A stretch of 64,000 nt of DNA from Apostichopus japonicus. Its lineage: Eukaryota; Echinodermata; Holothuroidea; Aspidochirotida; Stichopodidae. Under the pieces are notes generated by a model. That model saw nothing but the letters and a program-made list of their open reading frames with translations. It was not told where the DNA came from and ran no database searches. The position numbers and the translations under genes were made by a program. Below, piece after piece: positions 61,101 to 64,000 of the stretch; position 1 is the first letter of the stretch; the number at the start of each line of letters is the position of its first letter. The stretch lies in the NCBI RefSeq assembly GCF_037975245.1, contig NC_092563.1, positions 7,871,501 through 7,935,500 on the forward strand, written 5' to 3'.

Positions 61101-63554
61101 AGCTTGCTACCATCGGTAATTAGACACTAGTGTACAGTCAATACATACAGCAATGGTCAATACCCACAACACAGTGAACATATCAGCGATGGACATCTCA
61201 GGTCCAGATAAAAGATAACAAGGTATCCTGTTTCATTACATGTCTGCATTTTGGGGCGAGTCTTTCATGGACAAAGTGTCGCTACGTTCCTCACTTGCCT
61301 TTTTTCCTACTGACACAAAGAATGTAGTTCATTCAGCAAGGAAAATTGCCATCGGATGTACTTGTTTGGAAATCATAATACTTGAAAATGGAATGAGAGT
61401 GATACAATAGAAACCTAATACTAAGTATGAAAACTGTTAGCTGTTTGTTAACACCTACATGAATTGATGTTACAACCATTTGAGACTTTGTACAACTTTG
61501 TACTTGGGCAGTCGACAGAAAAGTGATACGGATCCTAAATTGCATGTCGACATTGGACATATAATCCTGTGACTGGTCAAAACATTTACAAATTCGTCAA
61601 TTTATGCAGATGAGGGGACAGTCATGCACAAGCACTACTTACAGCATTACATAGTGAACATGATAATTGCACAGAAAAGCAAGTTTCGAATCAACGGACG
61701 GACAGACGAATGGACAGCTGAAAGACAAACGGACAGACAAAACAACAGACAGACGATTGATGCCGCTTTAAATGGAGTACAGATGTAAATCATATCACAT
61801 AAACATTGAATGATCGGGGAATAAGTCTTACTTATACAAATAAAGCCAAAAACCTTGAATGGATTTCTATTGACCGAATATCTGTCAGGGATATTAAAAT
61901 AAGCTTTACTTTACACAAAACGAGCAGCGGATGAACTTAACTTGACTTGATTATTATTGACAAGAAAAAACAATTACCGACAAACAAATAGGTGTTTGAG
62001 ACTGCCAGAGAGAAAACGGAACCAAACAAATGGTCCATCTTCTTCTTCATGCTGAACTGAGAGGTTGCGTCCCAGACGGTCACCGTGTTATGGGAGCCAC
62101 AGTATAAGTTCTCCTACAGACAAACAAGAACAGAATATGATATTAAAAGCTGAACCAAAAAAACAAAAGAAAACATGTACACAATTTGAACAACAGAACA
62201 TCAAGCCAGAACTCAAACAGTTTCAAACCATTCTGAGACCGAGATTGTATCAACAATTAGGAAACAAAATCAAATTGATTCATACTAGATACCATAAACA
62301 CAAAAATAGATATAGACAAAATCATATTCTGATTGGGAATGTTTACAGTTAATTCATTTCCTGCAATAAACAAACAAGAAAGGAGATTATTCGATGAAAT
62401 ATTAAGGTTGAGATAAAAGAGAAAATTACCCGACTTGAGTGACTTGCGTATCTCTTATTTTGCAAGCCAATTCCCAAGTGACCAAATCTCTATGAGTTTA
62501 ATATGCTCATTTCATGTCACATCCCTATCAGGGATGCCAAATGGATAAATGCCACAAAAGCGATTTGACAGTTGAAAAATGCCTCTGTATACCATTACCC
62601 AATCAAACAGACAAAGGCAGTAATATTGGAAGGGATCAAGCAGAGAACAAAAGCTGGTGATGGGTTCGAGTAAGACTTTAATTCCATGCAGAATAAACAA
62701 TGGTTAGCACACTTGCAAAATGGTCTTCCAAACTGATTCAAAATGAGCTACGACTGTTAAGAATTAATTTTCACAAAATGAAAACTTAACAGCACATGAA
62801 GGTTAGAAGAAGCTTGATACATTTGCATTCAGCGTCGCGACCCCACTCCCTCCCTCCCCCACCACACCGGCGACCCCACTCCCTCCCTCCCTCCCCCACC
62901 ACACCCCCCTCCTCCACACACATGTCGAACACTCTTCATTCTAAATTTGGTATGAAACCTACATATAATAATTTGTTTCCCTTCCTTACCTCATGAGGGT
63001 CCAAAGCCAGTGCCCGTACCCAATGATGTAGGCCTGATATGGCTTTTAGAAACTCCAGCGTATCAGCCTTCCATATCTATTTGAAGATTCAAAAAGACTT
63101 TTGTTATTTTTCTTCACTTTATTTAATTTGCTTCTTTTGTTTTCAGTATCTGGTAAATCTAGGATAATTTACTAGCCACAAATAAAGTAGATATGTCAAT
63201 CTCCAAAAAAAATAATCGTTTTTGTTTACAACAGCATTTTATCACAAAATAAACAACAAAGTAATCTGTAAAATCAATAAATTGCTAGAAAATAAATACA
63301 TAAAACTAAGTTTTAACATATTGAAAGTGGAAAAAATGGCAAAAAGATTGATGGAAGAGGTCCAAGCTATCAACCTGGTATATGTTTACAAAACTGTGAT
63401 TTGTCCTTTAACCAACATACTCCATGTTGATTTGTGGGAAAAATCATAATCGAAAAATGAATTTCAAAATTAATACCTTCACTTCAGACTTTGATGATGA
63501 GAAGAGATTGCTACCGGCCATTATGAGAGCACATATGTCTTCATCATGGGCATT
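57868..63554 (-). CDS. TRAF7-like WD40 beta-propeller protein, C-terminal exons
   Basis: Minus-strand exons in transcript order: 63477-63554, 62990-63076, 61978-62113, 60445-60593, 60222-60370, 58459-58584, 57868-58122. The start of the gene is right of the window. NAHDEDICALI, SGLHHWVRAL, LYCGSHNTVTVWDA, GSVFSLAVSN, HIGTVTAMSLSPD, RHYGSVNCLAV and SGSDDQEIKCVW align in order with the C-terminal WD repeats of TRAF7 (E3 ligase in MAPK and NF-kB signalling). The RING/TRAF-zinc part is not seen, and one blade more than in TRAF7 is present, so this may be a lineage paralogue. Phases fit except at exon 60222-60370 (149 nt between phase-0 borders), which needs one extra base in its A8 run. Confidence 0.65.
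59028..59240 (+). mobile_element. tRNA-derived SINE family 2, plus orientation
   Basis: The head GGTGGTTAACGCCGGTACC (A-box-like) and GAGTTCGAGTC (B-box-like) is followed by GTCCAGTTACAGAG and AATCTAAGAGACTGACTTC and a (CATA)n tail. The same family as 33885-34130. It lies in the TRAF7-like intron 58585-60221. Confidence 0.8.
59936..60168. mobile_element. hAT-like non-autonomous element, 233 bp
   Basis: Ends TAGGGTTACCATA and, as reverse complement of the right end, TAGGTTTACCATACGTC: the CAGGGTTACCATACGTCC type of hAT terminus with the first C decayed. Flanking 8-mers TTTATTTG (59928-59935) and TGTATTTG (60169-60176) differ at one base and are the likely target duplication. It sits about 50 bp from the donor of exon 60222-60370. 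Confidence 0.7.
60986..61277 (-). mobile_element. TTAA-target MITE, copy 2 (inverted)
   Basis: Close match, in reverse orientation, to 9163-9532. Shared words include CGAAACTAGGTCAGATTACC and GACTGTACACTAGTGTC. TTAA lies at 60982-60985, then AGGTAGTGAAGACTCGCGC. The other end (GGGGCGAGTCTTTCATGGAC) is decayed and lacks a clear TTAA. It is shorter than copy 1 by an internal deletion. Confidence 0.8.
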
Positions 63555-63817
63555 CTACATCAAAAAAAAAATATTAATATACAAAACTCTCAGAGAAGAA
63601 AATGGATGATACAATAGCTATAAAAATGGTGAAAATGAAGTCTTGTCTAATTGCCAATCATTGTAACAGATTAAGATGGTTGAAAATTTATGTCAGTTTC
63701 ACAGTGAGTATAAACCCAAATAAAATGTGTTAGCAGATATTTATTATTCCTTTCTATAGAACTACATAATAGCGAGGATTAACATGATGTATAGCTATCA
63801 TGGTTTAAAACCAAGGA

Positions 63818-63930
63818 TCCAGGATTTTAGGATTTTAAAAGGTTCCAGGATTTTAGGAATTTAAATGTATCCAGAATTTTAAAGGAAAATATGCAGGATT
63901 TCAGGATTTTTAAAAGGAACCAGGAATTTG
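63818..63930. repeat. CCAGGATTTTAGGATTTTAA tandem repeat
   Basis: Three to four degenerate copies of about 30 bp in the 5'-most visible intron of the TRAF7-like gene. The rest of 63555-64000 shows no exon I can support. Confidence 0.75.
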
Positions 63931-64000
63931 AAAAGGAGCTGGTGCGACCCTGGAGTTTTACAGCTAGCCGACTCCCTTGTAAGGTGGTATGTATGAATGT

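Noticed and set aside
62065-62352. 95-codon plus-strand Lys/Gln-rich open frame
   Set aside because: Overlaps the minus-strand WD40 exon 61978-62113 and continues into AT-rich intron; no family match.

Overview
The window is nuclear DNA from an animal, most likely a marine invertebrate deuterostome; an echinoderm is my best guess, at low confidence. The evidence is large multi-exon genes with GT-AG introns of 0.1-5 kb, proteins closest in my memory to vertebrate-type orthologues, abundant TIR elements, tRNA-derived SINEs, a degraded CR1/L2/Rex1-group LINE and Penelope-like fragments. No bacterial operons, CRISPR arrays, tRNA or rRNA genes are visible.

Four genes are present. (1) 351-16040, plus strand: the last 16 coding exons of TBC1D31 (TBC domain plus long coiled coil; the N-terminal WD40 exons lie left of the window). 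(2) 16856-27494, minus strand: a complete RNF212/RNF212B-type RING gene, 15 coding exons joined in frame into 326 residues. (3) 30802-53498, plus strand: a complete cytosolic alanyl-tRNA synthetase (AARS1), 20 coding exons joined in frame into 974 residues. (4) 57868-63554, minus strand: the 3' end of a TRAF7-like WD40 gene that continues past the right edge. TBC1D31 and RNF212 converge, RNF212 and AARS1 diverge across a 3.3 kb gap, and AARS1 and the TRAF7-like gene converge. The four do not form a pathway: they are a centrosome/cilium adaptor, a meiotic crossover factor, a translation enzyme and a ubiquitin-ligase-type protein.

The introns carry most of the unusual structure. Four AARS1 introns contain tandem arrays whose repeat unit includes the exon's own splice donor (units 117, about 160, 84 and 63 bp), and a fifth array (39 bp) starts within 15 nt of a donor. 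In the intron after 46279 the first two repeat units are open in frame, so shifted donor use could add 21 or 42 residues to the enzyme. Several unrelated TIR elements all sit in TTAA targets with termini starting AGG or AGA. Three or four hAT-like elements carry 5- or 8-bp target duplications. Two short Penelope-like sequences carry hammerhead-ribozyme-like cores, one of them bounded by a 12-bp target duplication. A LINE bounded by a 23-bp direct repeat sits in the last AARS1 intron.

Exon limits were read by eye from splice consensus, reading phase and remembered family sequences. Element family names are inferences; no database was searched.
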